64,000 nucleotides of DNA, taken from assembly GCA_964588795.1 (NCBI GenBank), contig CAZPQN010000008.1:14953-78952 (forward strand), given 5' to 3'. The first letter of the stretch is position 1. Each line of letters begins with the position of its first letter. Source of the stretch: CAZPQN01 sp964588795 (GTDB lineage: Bacteria > Fidelibacterota > UBA2242). Below, piece after piece: positions 34,886 through 44,261 of this stretch. Below the pieces are notes generated by a model that saw nothing but the letters and a program-made list of their open reading frames with translations, ran no database searches and had not been told where the DNA came from. Both the position numbers and the translations under genes were made by a program.

Positions 34886-37336
34886 CTATTTTAACATTAC
34901 ACATTTAGCTAACTGGCTCTGTTGTCCCATCCGGAATTGAAAAAAATAAATTCCGGAGGGCTGGCTAATTGGTTGCCAGCGAATGGTTTGGCGCCCAGGA
35001 TTCAGATCAGTGAGCACGAAATGGTCCACCGCCTCACCATTCAGGTTATAGACCGTCACTTCGAGGGGAGTCGTTCGGAACACATCAATTAAAAAACTTA
35101 TGAAATTATTGAAAGGATTGGGGAAATGCCCGACGAGCGAAAACTTGTCGGCCTTGGAGTTAGCAGCAGCGGGAGCGACCCCGGTTTCAATAAAATTGAA
35201 GACAAAATCGTCGAGGTAGATCGTTCCGGTGTCTTTCTTAGTATCGGCAGTCTCAGCCAGATAGATTTTCGTCCACTTGATGGGGTAATTCAGCACTGCC
35301 GAAGGATTCGCCCAACTGGGGATGGCATCCTTTAGTTGGACTTCGATGCGCCGCCAAGAGTTCGTCCAGTCAACGCCGGGCGTCGCGGGGGTGAGGTCTA
35401 CTAAAAATTTTTCATTGTCCCGGTCGGTGAACTCACTCCTTAACCAATGTCCCCGACCGTCGCCATATACCCAGAGTTCGAAGGAAGTCGGTTCGCCAGA
35501 TATGGGAATTGCACAGTTCAGGTAAAGTGCACTCGTCCCACCGGTTGTCAGGTAATAGTGAAGTTTACCGGATGTTGCTGGTGAAATATGCAGATTTGAG
35601 GCGAGGGTGAAACTGCATTGGGAAAGATCGACACGGGTGCCACTTAGCGACCATTGGGCGACAGAAGAGAAGTCGTCAAAGTTCAGCGAAGCGGAACCTC
35701 CAACCTGAACAATGACGCTGTCGGTGATATTGCGATACGATACTTTAATGTAGCTATTGCCCCGGACCAAAGCGGTAAAAAGGCCGGAGGCAGAAATTGT
35801 TCCGACGCTATCCAGAACCGTCCAGGTGAAGTCACTTTGATTCAAGGGCACAATGTTTCCAAAACCTTCGTAAGCCGTAGCGGTCATCTGCTGTTGATCA
35901 CCAACCTTCAGGACGACAACACTCGGTTCGATAATGATCTTGTTGACGGTGGTAACATGGACGCTGACTGAATCACGAATATCACCGACCGTAACCCAAA
36001 CCCACCCGGAGCCTGTATCGGAAGCGGCAGAAAAGAGTCCGGTAGCGGTTATTGAGCCGATCGTAGAATCACAAGCCCAGGTTGCGGTACCAGCCGGCAC
36101 CGCGACATTATTCCAGTATTCGTCAAAACCTGCTAATGCAAATTGTTGCTGTCGTTCGTACAGGAGGTAGTTCTGGCGGGGCGTAATGCGAAGATGATTC
36201 AGCGGAGAAGTTGGTGCGGTGCTGACCAGTAACAGGGCATTGGCAACCGATCTCTCACCGCCAGCATCCGAAGGGCTGTTTTTCACCTGGTTGCGCACCA
36301 CCATAGTCGAAGAACCACCACCGTCAAGGTTCACGCCACGATAGACATTCCATTCCAACATGTAATCCGCCAATTCGTAGAGCGACATGCCCACACTGAA
36401 GCCGGGTTGTCTCCCGTCTACTACAAAAAAGTAGAGCTTCGTTGTATCCTGATTAAAACCCACTGCCGTCCGCGGATGTCGATCGGTGGAAAAACTGCCG
36501 TCCGGTACATCTCTTATACCGTTTCTGATTATGGTTGGATTGCCCCCGATCAGTTCACGGATGGGTTGCGTGACAGGTGTTAATTGCATAAGCATGCGAA
36601 TCGTGTCTCCTACGAAACAATACAGGTCAAGATAATCCTTCATCGTCCCATGCCCGGATAAAATCACGCCATTTTTCGGGATCAAGTTATTTCCGTGACC
36701 GGTCGCTCCGATGCTGTCTTTGGCAGTCACGACCAATGTTATGGTATCATTGACGATGGGATTCGTAATGTAGTGCGTGGTGATTTCGGTACCATAATAG
36801 TTGGTCTGAGTACGGTCGCCGAAAAATTTATTGTAGACAATGAGTTGGTTTTCACCGCGGGCTTCGTTGATGCCGTGAATAGTGGCGGGGAAATTGTCTT
36901 CCGATAATAATTTACCGGTAAAAGATGTGACTGCAATGAAAAGTTCATCAAGCTGCGCACAGCCAAAAACCTCACGGGCAATAGGTCGGTTGAGTAACAC
37001 TCCTTCACAGACCTGAGCATTGGTCGGAATTCCTCCGGAAAGATAGAAATCGCCGTTGATCGCACCGACGACGCGGTGCCCTTCCTGATCATGGCGCTTG
37101 GCCATCGCCGAGGTCTTTTCATAGCCAGCCAGCAGATCGTTGGCTTTGGCGGTCTGAAGGTGCAACCAAGGATTAGTCAGGTCAATTTCCAGCACTTGGA
37201 AATGCCAGGGTCCGGCCACACGATATTCATGATGGTGTATGACTCCGGGTCCGACTGGTGTACTTTCCCGGATGTCCGCAAAACCTAAGTGTAAAAAACT
37301 CAGGCTAGTCAGTACAAAAAGACATTTTTTCCGCAT
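34886..37336 (-). CDS. Exported phosphodiester glycosidase (NAGPA domain) with Ig-like domains and T9SS sorting domain
   Basis: An 816-residue surface protein. A signal peptide (MRKKCLFVLTSLSFLHLGFA) leads into a NAGPA-type phosphodiester glycosidase domain (about 80-372) with VVGAINGDFY, HPRTAVGF and the core LDGGGSSTM at 337-345. Then come bacterial Ig-like (BIG2-type) repeats, about 378-545 (VAVPAGTATWACDSTIGSI, then a second copy from VVLKVGDQQQMTATAYEG), a beta-sandwich resembling carbohydrate-binding modules (about 555-725), and a C-terminal type A T9SS sorting domain (FPNPFN, YNLNGEAV). The enzyme family uncovers phosphodiester-linked sugars; substrate here unknown. Thirteen bases separate it from the downstream M49 gene. 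Confidence 0.9.
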   Translation of the reverse strand: MRKKCLFVLTSLSFLHLGFADIRESTPVGPGVIHHHEYRVAGPWHFQVLEIDLTNPWLHLQTAKANDLLAGYEKTSAMAKRHDQEGHRVVGAINGDFYLSGGIPTNAQVCEGVLLNRPIAREVFGCAQLDELFIAVTSFTGKLLSEDNFPATIHGINEARGENQLIVYNKFFGDRTQTNYYGTEITTHYITNPIVNDTITLVVTAKDSIGATGHGNNLIPKNGVILSGHGTMKDYLDLYCFVGDTIRMLMQLTPVTQPIRELIGGNPTIIRNGIRDVPDGSFSTDRHPRTAVGFNQDTTKLYFFVVDGRQPGFSVGMSLYELADYMLEWNVYRGVNLDGGGSSTMVVRNQVKNSPSDAGGERSVANALLLVSTAPTSPLNHLRITPRQNYLLYERQQQFALAGFDEYWNNVAVPAGTATWACDSTIGSITATGLFSAASDTGSGWVWVTVGDIRDSVSVHVTTVNKIIIEPSVVVLKVGDQQQMTATAYEGFGNIVPLNQSDFTWTVLDSVGTISASGLFTALVRGNSYIKVSYRNITDSVIVQVGGSASLNFDDFSSVAQWSLSGTRVDLSQCSFTLASNLHISPATSGKLHYYLTTGGTSALYLNCAIPISGEPTSFELWVYGDGRGHWLRSEFTDRDNEKFLVDLTPATPGVDWTNSWRRIEVQLKDAIPSWANPSAVLNYPIKWTKIYLAETADTKKDTGTIYLDDFVFNFIETGVAPAAANSKADKFSLVGHFPNPFNNFISFLIDVFRTTPLEVTVYNLNGEAVDHFVLTDLNPGRQTIRWQPISQPSGIYFFQFRMGQQSQLAKCVMLK

Positions 37337-37367
37337 ACCGGTTACCCTTTCAGAAAATAAGACTGCC

Positions 37368-38618
37368 TTATAAATATTTTTCTACCCAAATTTGAAGCAG
37401 GTGAATGATAGTCTCGATGGCTTTTTGTATATCCTGCACCGCGATCCATTCGCGCTTGCTGTGGAAATTATGCCCTCCCGTGAAAATGTTTGGCGTCAGC
37501 AATCCCATGAAACACAGCTTGGCTCCATCCGTTCCACCACGAATCATGTGGGTCTGAGGGGTCAGTCCGGCGCGACGCACGGCTTCCAGGGCGTACTCGA
37601 CTACCTGGGGATATTCGGCGAGCTTGACGAGCATGTTTTTGTAGGATTCCTTAATCTCAAGATCGACACGTGCACGAGGGTGTTTTTGAGCGATTTCGTT
37701 CCGAATTGCCTCCAATCGCTCTGCACGAGTCTGGAGGCCGGTCTCGGTGAAATCGCGGATCAGGATTTTGATGGTGGTTTTCTCGACGCCACCCTCGATA
37801 ACGTAGGGATGCAGGTAGCCTTCGCGTTTTTCAGTGGTTTCCGGGCTTGGCTCCTGATCTAACAAATTGACGATTTCCGCGGCGATTTTCAGGGCATTGA
37901 CCATTTTATCCTTGGCATAGCCAGGATGGACGTTGATGCCGGTGATGATGTAGGTTGCGGCGCTGGCGTTGAAGGTCTCGTTTTCGACTTCGCCGGGATT
38001 CTCGCCGTCAATAGTATAGGCAAAGTCAGCGCCGAATTTTTGTACATCAAAGTGCAGTGTACCGGCACCGACTTCTTCATCGGGAGTGAAGCCGACGCAG
38101 ATTTTTCCGTGTCTGATTTCTGGATGGTGGACGAGATAGTCCAGAGTGCTCATGATCTCCGCGATTCCGGCTTTATCATCGGCACCGAGCAAGGTGGTCC
38201 CATCAGAAGTTATAATATCGTTCCCAATGTGGTTCATTAGCGCCGGATTTTCAGCGATATTTAACACTACAGTCTGATCACCCGGCAGGAGGATATCTCC
38301 ACCCTTGTAAGACTTGTGCCAGATCGGTTTGACATTGGCGCCTGATACCTCCGGTGAGGTATCAAGGTGGGCAATTAATCCTACAGTGGGAATACGCTGA
38401 GCCTGATCAGGCGGAAGGTTTGACGGCAGAGTCGCCATGACGATACCGTAATCATCCATTCCGGCATCACTTAGCCCCAATTCTTTTAATTCCCTGACTA
38501 AAAGACGGGCTAAATCCTTTTGTTTTTCGGTGCTGGGGTAGCGCTCTTCGACCCCTTCTTGGGACTGCGTATCAATTTTGACATAACGGAAAAAACGTTC
38601 GAGCATTTGATTGACCAT
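37368..38618 (-). CDS. pepT: Peptidase T (tripeptide aminopeptidase)
   Basis: A cytoplasmic M20 zinc aminopeptidase that removes the N-terminal residue of tripeptides. From ATG 38618 it has 416 residues, close to the 408-410 of known PepT. Metal ligands are in IAHLDTSPEVSG, LLGADDKAG and GFTPDEEVGAG, and the C-terminal IRGGTDGAKLC and FTGGHNFHSKRE complete the active site. A longer frame to 38675 adds a hydrophobic leader that peptidase T lacks. GGG-rich AAAGGG lies before the chosen start. Together with the DPP III-like peptidase it suggests peptide scavenging. Confidence 0.95.
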   Translation of the reverse strand: MVNQMLERFFRYVKIDTQSQEGVEERYPSTEKQKDLARLLVRELKELGLSDAGMDDYGIVMATLPSNLPPDQAQRIPTVGLIAHLDTSPEVSGANVKPIWHKSYKGGDILLPGDQTVVLNIAENPALMNHIGNDIITSDGTTLLGADDKAGIAEIMSTLDYLVHHPEIRHGKICVGFTPDEEVGAGTLHFDVQKFGADFAYTIDGENPGEVENETFNASAATYIITGINVHPGYAKDKMVNALKIAAEIVNLLDQEPSPETTEKREGYLHPYVIEGGVEKTTIKILIRDFTETGLQTRAERLEAIRNEIAQKHPRARVDLEIKESYKNMLVKLAEYPQVVEYALEAVRRAGLTPQTHMIRGGTDGAKLCFMGLLTPNIFTGGHNFHSKREWIAVQDIQKAIETIIHLLQIWVEKYL

Positions 38619-38837
38619 GTATTCACCCTTTACATAAAATATTGCTACTATGATAAAATAGCAATTATTCAGCACAATGTGTATATTTTATTGAAGAATG
38701 AGAATAGCGGAGCATTTTTGAAGATTCTGATTAAATCCGAATGTCAAACCGAGTATGAGGCAAGATCAGTCCGTCAGGGGAGTGAGCGCATTTCTGTATT
38801 CAAAGGAATAGGGATAAGTTTGTAGCACGAGGGCACT

Positions 38838-39221
38838 ATGGACGAACAAGAACAAAGCTTAAACGAAGACCTGCAGCATTTTAAAACCGAACAAGAGAAA
38901 ATCCGCAACATCATCGGACAAATCGGCGGACATGATTCGATTAAAAGAGATTGGTTTATCAATATCGTTTTTATCGTTGCCATCGTGGGTCTGGTTCTTT
39001 TTGACCTTTTTCGTCGGGTGTTTGATATCGAACTGTCTCTGCCGCCGCTTTTTTCATTAGAAATTGGTATACTGCTTATCTCGCTGAAAATTATCTGGAT
39101 GCTGTATAAACAGACCAAAGTTGAACATTTCCAGTTCTGGATACTAAGCTCGATAGAATTCCGTCTGAATGATTTGACCAGACGACTGCAGAAAATCCAG
39201 GATTTCCTGAAAAATGAGTAA
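38838..39221 (+). CDS. Membrane protein of unknown function with two helices and flanking coiled coils
   Basis: A 127-residue protein. A charged N-terminal helix (EQEQSLNEDLQHFKTEQEK) is followed by two membrane segments (about 42-58 and 69-88) and a C-terminal helix rich in Arg, Lys and Gln (LNDLTRRLQKIQDFLK). I do not recognise a family. ATG 38838 is preceded by GAGGG at about 38828. It begins a plus-strand run with the glycosylase, SMP-30 and CDF genes, spaced by 6 to 2 bases, so it is probably the first gene of an operon. Confidence 0.75.
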   Translation: MDEQEQSLNEDLQHFKTEQEKIRNIIGQIGGHDSIKRDWFINIVFIVAIVGLVLFDLFRRVFDIELSLPPLFSLEIGILLISLKIIWMLYKQTKVEHFQFWILSSIEFRLNDLTRRLQKIQDFLKNE

Positions 39222-39227
39222 ATCTCA

Positions 39228-39659
39228 ATGCGACTCTGGACTCTTCATCCGCAATATTTAGATGCCAAGGGCCTTGGCGCAGTCTGGCGGGAAGCGCTGC
39301 TTGCCCGACAGGCGCTATCAAACAGAACGAGCGGGTATCGCAATCATCCGCAACTGGAACGTTTTAAAGCAGTGGGGCATCCGGAAGCCGCAATCAACTT
39401 GTACTTAACAGGGATTTGGGAAGAAACTCATCGGCGAGGCTACCATTTCGATCGGGGAAAAATTAAATCCGATTTGCACCACGTGACCATCACCGAAACC
39501 AAAGGGCAGTTGTTGTTTGAATGGCAGCACTTACTCAGCAAATTGCAGAGACGGGCGATTGCACGGTACCATGAATTAAAACATATCCAGCAACCTCTGC
39601 CCCATCCGCTGTTCTGCATCATTCCGGGTGCGGTCAGAATCTGGGAGAAGGGAGCGTAA
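39228..39659 (+). CDS. Pyrimidine dimer DNA glycosylase/endonuclease V family protein
   Basis: A 143-residue protein of the Pyr_excise family, related to phage T4 endonuclease V, which starts repair of UV-induced pyrimidine dimers. The family pattern is clear: MRLWTLHPQYLDAKGL, WREALLARQAL, GYRNHPQLERFKA, and the C-terminal PHPLFCIIPGAVRIWE. The ATG starts six bases after the preceding stop. A few members of the family have no tested activity, so dimer specificity is inferred. Confidence 0.85.
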   Translation: MRLWTLHPQYLDAKGLGAVWREALLARQALSNRTSGYRNHPQLERFKAVGHPEAAINLYLTGIWEETHRRGYHFDRGKIKSDLHHVTITETKGQLLFEWQHLLSKLQRRAIARYHELKHIQQPLPHPLFCIIPGAVRIWEKGA

Positions 39660-39660
39660 T

Positions 39661-40572
39661 ATGATTCGTAACGGACTGATTAAGGTATTAATTGCTCTTC
39701 TTGTCGTTGTTTTTATCATTTTTTTACCACAGAAAATTTACAAACCTCCACAATGGGAAAAGGTCGCGGATGGTCTCGAATTCCCCGAAGGTCCGGCGTG
39801 GGATGGCGTAGGGACACTTTTCGTTTCTGATTGCTACGGTAAATGGATTGCACAGATTTATAACAACAAAATCGACACCTTATTGACGTTCGGAGCAAAT
39901 ACTGGTCAAGGCAACAATCCTAACGGGCTATGTCATTTTCGCGGCGCGTTGTACATCTGCGATTTTGGGCAAGGTCAAATCCTGAAGTACACCGATAAAA
40001 ATCTAATTCAGCCCGTCGCTTCCGGCATCCAGGGACGGCGATTTAATCGTCCCAACGATCTGATAATCAGCGACGACAGTACATTGTATTTTACTGATCC
40101 AAATAGTTACGATTGCCAGCATCCCGACGGTTTTGTATATCGGGTTAACCTAGGGAATGGTAGAGTTGAGCCGCTGATCAGCGGAATTGCTTATCCCAAC
40201 GGTCTGGCGCTGTCCAATGATGGCAAATACTTGTTCATCAGTGAATCCGCCTGTCAGCAAATCCTTAAATTTGAACTTTCTGGAGACAGTGTAGGCAATA
40301 AGGAAATTTTTATCACCCTGCCTGGTGGAGATCCGGATGGTATCGAATTTGACCGCGCAGGAAATTTATACGTCGCTCATTTCGGCGGTGGTTGCGTTTA
40401 TGAAATCAATCCTCAGGGCGCAATCGTTCAACGCTGGGTAACTCCCGGTCGTAAACCCACCAATCTGGAATTCGGCGATCGGGATCGGCGGACGCTTTTT
40501 CTGACCGAAGTGGAAACGGGAGCGATATACCGAATGCGGCTGAAGACCAGAGGGAATAAACGGGGCATATAG
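39661..40572 (+). CDS. Exported SMP-30/gluconolactonase-like beta-propeller protein
   Basis: A 303-residue protein with an N-terminal membrane anchor or signal (LIKVLIALLVVVFIIFLP) and a six-bladed propeller. GLEFPEGPAWDG, FNRPNDLIISDDSTLYFTD, YPNGLALSNDGKYLFISES and GDPDGIEFDRAGNLYVAHFG match the SMP-30 metal-site strands (Glu, Asn, Asn, Asp). It probably hydrolyses a lactone or ester; the substrate is unknown. GGAG lies just before ATG 39661, inside the end of the glycosylase gene, and the CDF gene follows two bases after its stop. Confidence 0.88.
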   Translation: MIRNGLIKVLIALLVVVFIIFLPQKIYKPPQWEKVADGLEFPEGPAWDGVGTLFVSDCYGKWIAQIYNNKIDTLLTFGANTGQGNNPNGLCHFRGALYICDFGQGQILKYTDKNLIQPVASGIQGRRFNRPNDLIISDDSTLYFTDPNSYDCQHPDGFVYRVNLGNGRVEPLISGIAYPNGLALSNDGKYLFISESACQQILKFELSGDSVGNKEIFITLPGGDPDGIEFDRAGNLYVAHFGGGCVYEINPQGAIVQRWVTPGRKPTNLEFGDRDRRTLFLTEVETGAIYRMRLKTRGNKRGI

Positions 40573-40574
40573 CA

Positions 40575-41480
40575 GTGGCCAAATCTGCTGAACTATCCGA
40601 TAATACCGCAAGCCGGATCTCATTAGTTTTTTTCCTGAATCTGGGATTTACCCTCGTTGAATTCGCCGGGGGCATCTGGATGAACAGCTTAGCGATTGTT
40701 TCTGATGCTTTACACGACACCGGAGATAGTTTAATTCTGGGCTTGTCCTGGTATTTCGAAAAAGTTGCCCGGCGGAAGGGCGATATGCGTTACACCTATG
40801 GTTATCGTCGCTATTCATTGTTAGGGGCGGTCGTAAACACATTCGTAATGATCAGCGGAGCGTTGCTAATCATTTATCATGCTGTTCCACGTCTCACGCA
40901 TCCCGGAGTGCCGTATGTTAATGGCATGATCGTTCTGGCTCCTTTGGGTGTATTGATGAACGGTTATGCTTTCCTCAAAATCCGCGGTGGGAGGAATTAT
41001 CAGCACCAAATCCTTTCCTTGCACTTGTTAGAAGATGTACTCGGTTGGTTACTGGTTTTGGTGCTGGCAGTGATCCTGAAATTCACTGATTACTATTTTC
41101 TCGACCCGTTATTATCCATGATAATTAGTGGCTATATCCTTTACAATGTCATGCGGAATCTGAGTAAGACGCTGGCGGTTTTTCTGCAGTCAGCACCGGA
41201 CACCATTAACAACACCGAAATTATCGCCCAACTATCCCGCCTGCCAAAAGTGCAATCGGTGCATGACACACACATCTGGTCATTGGATGGCGAGAGACAC
41301 GTGCTTACTACGCACGTCATCGTAAACGAAGACACGAGCAAGGACGAAATCCTCACGATCAAGGCGAGAATAAAGGCTTTTGCCAATCAATTTCGGTGCG
41401 AACATATTACGGTCGAGATTGAATATAACGGTGAAGATTGCACGATGGAAAAAGGCAATCAAACATCGCTGATCGAATAA
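40575..41480 (+). CDS. Cation diffusion facilitator family metal transporter
   Basis: A 301-residue CDF transporter that exports divalent metals such as Zn, Co or Cd in exchange for protons. Six membrane segments precede a cytoplasmic domain. Metal-site residues are in SDALHDTGDS of helix 2 and SLHLLEDVLGW of helix 5, a CDF pattern with some deviation from the common HD pair. The soluble domain shows SVHDTHIWSLDGERHVLTTHV, the usual ferredoxin-like fold signature. GTG start, two bases after the previous stop. Metal not predictable. Confidence 0.92.
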   Translation: MAKSAELSDNTASRISLVFFLNLGFTLVEFAGGIWMNSLAIVSDALHDTGDSLILGLSWYFEKVARRKGDMRYTYGYRRYSLLGAVVNTFVMISGALLIIYHAVPRLTHPGVPYVNGMIVLAPLGVLMNGYAFLKIRGGRNYQHQILSLHLLEDVLGWLLVLVLAVILKFTDYYFLDPLLSMIISGYILYNVMRNLSKTLAVFLQSAPDTINNTEIIAQLSRLPKVQSVHDTHIWSLDGERHVLTTHVIVNEDTSKDEILTIKARIKAFANQFRCEHITVEIEYNGEDCTMEKGNQTSLIE

Positions 41481-41598
41481 CCGAAACCGAAAATATTAAT
41501 CGCTTGCGAAACGAAGTAACAACAGGCGGTATGGAAATATTTACAGATATTGATTCCGCCTTACAACTATTTGCACTTAGGATAAGTCTAAAGAGTTG

Positions 41599-42195
41599 AT
41601 GGAAGACGAACTTCTCATTGAAAAATTTAAACAGGGCGATCGGCAGGCTTTTAACACCTTGATATGGCGCTGGGAAAAGCCGATTTACAATTTCATCCTG
41701 CGTTATATTGGCGATAGCGATCAGGCCAAAGACCTGCTTCAAATGACTTTTATCCGTGCTTATAAATCGCTCAATAAACTTAACGATCATGCTAAGTTCT
41801 CCAGTTGGTTGTATCAGATTGCGTTGAATCAATGCAAAGACCATTTCAAAACCCGGAAGGTCGAACGACTGGATTGTTTGGAAATCGTAGATGAAGAGCA
41901 TGACCATCATTCAAAAAACATTGTTCCGATTGATCCATCCGATCCACCGGAACGCTATCATCATTATCATAATACGGTCCACGTACTTCAAAAGGCATTA
42001 ATGCTGATTCCCGAGGAACAGCGGGTAGTCATCATTATGAAAGAATATCACGGTTTGAAGTTTCAGGAAATCGGGGAAATTCTACAGGTCCCCATTAACA
42101 CTATCAAAGCACGTATGTACTATGGTCTGAGTGCCCTGCAAAAGGTATTCAAACAATGGGGACTCGACCGGGAGGATTTTGGCTATGAATTGTGA
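41599..42195 (+). CDS. ECF-type RNA polymerase sigma factor
   Basis: A 198-residue sigma70-family factor with only regions 2 and 4. Region 2 has AKDLLQMTFIRAYKSL and FSSWLYQIALNQCKDH; region 4 has EEQRVVIIMKEYHGLKFQEIG and VPINTIKARMYYGLSAL as helix-turn-helix. A linker of about 30 residues rich in His and Asp (EEHDHHSKNIVPIDPSDPP) joins them. The ATG of the next gene lies inside its last codons, the standard coupling of sigma and anti-sigma factor. No matching promoter upstream could be established by eye. Confidence 0.94.
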   Translation: MEDELLIEKFKQGDRQAFNTLIWRWEKPIYNFILRYIGDSDQAKDLLQMTFIRAYKSLNKLNDHAKFSSWLYQIALNQCKDHFKTRKVERLDCLEIVDEEHDHHSKNIVPIDPSDPPERYHHYHNTVHVLQKALMLIPEEQRVVIIMKEYHGLKFQEIGEILQVPINTIKARMYYGLSALQKVFKQWGLDREDFGYEL

Positions 42196-42853
42196 AGAAT
42201 CCAGAAACCTGATCATTGATTATCTTTATCAGGAACTGAATCCGGAGGATCGGGTCAGATTCGAGAAGCATTTAGCGAGTTGTTCCGCCTGCTGGTCGGA
42301 GTTGTCTGAGTTAAAGAAAGTCCGCACGACTCTTGGTCAGTATCCGGATGAAGATCCGCATCTCAAATTGACGTTTGTGACAGAGAAAAAACCGATCTGG
42401 TGGAAAATGGGTGAAAAAATCCGGTCCTATAAAGTTATTCACAATCTCGCCTGGGTCGCCGCGGGATTCCTGATTTTATTATCTATCGCGAATCTGCATA
42501 TCTCGCTGAAAGACGGTAATTTTAATCTGCAGATGAGTCTACTGCCGTCACGGTCAATCGCCCCGGGTACGGCCCAGCTCAGCAGTAGTGAAATGGAGCG
42601 ACTGAAATCAGAAAATAGTGCCATGCTCGTCAATCTTTTGGAAGATTATGCCCGTCGGGAAAAAACCGAGCGCGCCGTACTGCTCAGTGAATTGTACCGG
42701 GATTTTGAAACCAAGCGCCAGGAAGATTTAAAACTCGTTTCCTATGCGATGGAACAAGTCCATGTCGGTGCTCAGCAACGCTTCAGTGAGAACGAAGAGG
42801 CGCTCAATGCGCTGATCCGCTATGTCAATTTCCAATCTCGACAGGAGCGCTGA
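42185..42853 (+). CDS. Membrane-anchored zinc-finger anti-sigma factor
   Basis: A 222-residue partner of the sigma factor, overlapping it by 11 bases. The N-terminus has the zinc-binding anti-sigma motif HLASCSACW (His-x3-Cys-x2-Cys) after MNCEESRNLIIDYLY. A membrane segment follows (about 82-105) and then a mostly helical extracytoplasmic or periplasmic part with EKTERAVLLSELYRDFE and SRQER at the end. It should hold the sigma factor inactive until a signal arrives. The next gene encodes an anchored protein of unknown function that may be the sensor or the target. Confidence 0.9.
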   Translation: MNCEESRNLIIDYLYQELNPEDRVRFEKHLASCSACWSELSELKKVRTTLGQYPDEDPHLKLTFVTEKKPIWWKMGEKIRSYKVIHNLAWVAAGFLILLSIANLHISLKDGNFNLQMSLLPSRSIAPGTAQLSSSEMERLKSENSAMLVNLLEDYARREKTERAVLLSELYRDFETKRQEDLKLVSYAMEQVHVGAQQRFSENEEALNALIRYVNFQSRQER

Positions 42854-42940
42854 CATGTCATTTCCGGAATGGGCCAGGCCTTTTTTCTCAAAGACAAACA
42901 AATACTCAACGATATTATTTATTATCTTGGGAGGTAAATA

Positions 42941-44239
42941 ATGGGAAAAATAAACAATCGCGATTTTTTAGTCGTACCGTTCATCGGGTTACTGATCATT
43001 ATGTTGGTGTTTACGGAAAAACTCCTGCCACAAACGCCGGGTGCAGTTGAGAAGCAAGAAAAAATAAAAAGCGAAATTTCCATCCTTGAAAGTATTCTTG
43101 ATGATTTGATTGTTCGGCAGAGTCCACTCTGGTTCAAATTTAACGACCATGTCAATGGTGCCTACCTGGACGGTTTTGGCTTACTTTTCGATGTCGAAAG
43201 CTACGGTGTTTACGATTTGTCGAATCGGATTCTGCGTCAGATTGTCGAAATCCCGTCGCCGCCCCCGGTGCCTGAGTTGATCGACCCTGAAGCAGATTAT
43301 TCCGCCCAAAAGAAAATCGAGGAGAAAATTAAACAACAGGAAATCGAGCGAAAACGATTGGCCGTCATCGAGAGCAAATCGGTCACCGAGAAGCTCAACG
43401 AAACAAAAGACCTGCTGATGAAATTTTTCCTGGATTATGCTACGACGGTGAAAACCCTGCAACCTGAAGACCAGATTTGCGTCAATATCCGTATCACAGC
43501 TGACCAGGATTACGGGTTCGCTGTCAAGGAAAAAATCCCAACCCAGGTGCGCGCCTGTGCCAAAATAAGCGACCTGACCAAATACCGGCAAGGTAAAATG
43601 ACAGATGACGTAATCAAGACAAAAATTAACATTGACGAAAAATATGATAATTTAGGCGACAAAGATATCCAGATTATGGAAAGCATATTCAACTCAGTGC
43701 TAAGTAAACGCTTTGGGAAAAAGATGACGGCAGTCAGTGGTTCTACGCGGGGCTGGTACCTCAATCAGTTCGGCGTAATCTTTTTTATTCCCGTTGGTAG
43801 TCTCGATTTGGGATGGGTTGGCCTGGAAAGGAATATGGAACGCGTAGAGGAAATGCTGAAAAAAGCAGAACGTCACCTCAGGGAGACCGAAGAAAAAATG
43901 CGTCAAAAAGAGCTGACTTTAAATACCTGGCAACCCTATGATAGTCTAAAGATTGTTGTGGAACCACAACTTCGGAAACAACAGATCGCAATCAAAGATT
44001 CCACTATAAATTTGGTCAAGGATGATGTTGTGGAAGTTCTAGGTAACTATGGTCATACTCTGAAAAACGTCAAAGATAACGAATGGATCATGATTGCAGT
44101 GGAATTGGGTAACCGGTTGATCGGACAGACCAGTGAACGCTTATATATCAAGGTCAGAAAGGCTGACGTTCTACGCTACAGCCGGGAGCAAATCGGTCTT
44201 GATTCCTTTAAGAAAACCATTGTCATGTGGCAGGGGTAA
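42941..44239 (+). CDS. Membrane-anchored protein of unknown function with internal duplication
   Basis: A 432-residue protein I do not recognise. One membrane segment (about 10-27) is followed by two copies of a unit of about 185 residues. Copy A (46-228) and copy B (243-430) share, in order: ISILESILDDL with IQIMESIFNSV; NGAYLDGFGLLFDV with RGWYLNQFGVIFFI; an intervening coiled coil; DYATTVKTLQPEDQICVNI with NYGHTLKNVKDNEWIMIAV; and KISDLTKYRQGKM with RKADVLRYSREQI. The membrane anchor puts both copies outside. It is the third gene after the sigma and anti-sigma factors, with GGGAGG before the ATG, and ends in a terminator at 44262-44288. A role as signal-receiving component or regulon target is inference. 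Confidence 0.85.
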   Translation: MGKINNRDFLVVPFIGLLIIMLVFTEKLLPQTPGAVEKQEKIKSEISILESILDDLIVRQSPLWFKFNDHVNGAYLDGFGLLFDVESYGVYDLSNRILRQIVEIPSPPPVPELIDPEADYSAQKKIEEKIKQQEIERKRLAVIESKSVTEKLNETKDLLMKFFLDYATTVKTLQPEDQICVNIRITADQDYGFAVKEKIPTQVRACAKISDLTKYRQGKMTDDVIKTKINIDEKYDNLGDKDIQIMESIFNSVLSKRFGKKMTAVSGSTRGWYLNQFGVIFFIPVGSLDLGWVGLERNMERVEEMLKKAERHLRETEEKMRQKELTLNTWQPYDSLKIVVEPQLRKQQIAIKDSTINLVKDDVVEVLGNYGHTLKNVKDNEWIMIAVELGNRLIGQTSERLYIKVRKADVLRYSREQIGLDSFKKTIVMWQG

Positions 44240-44261
44240 AATCCAACTTACGAATTAAATC

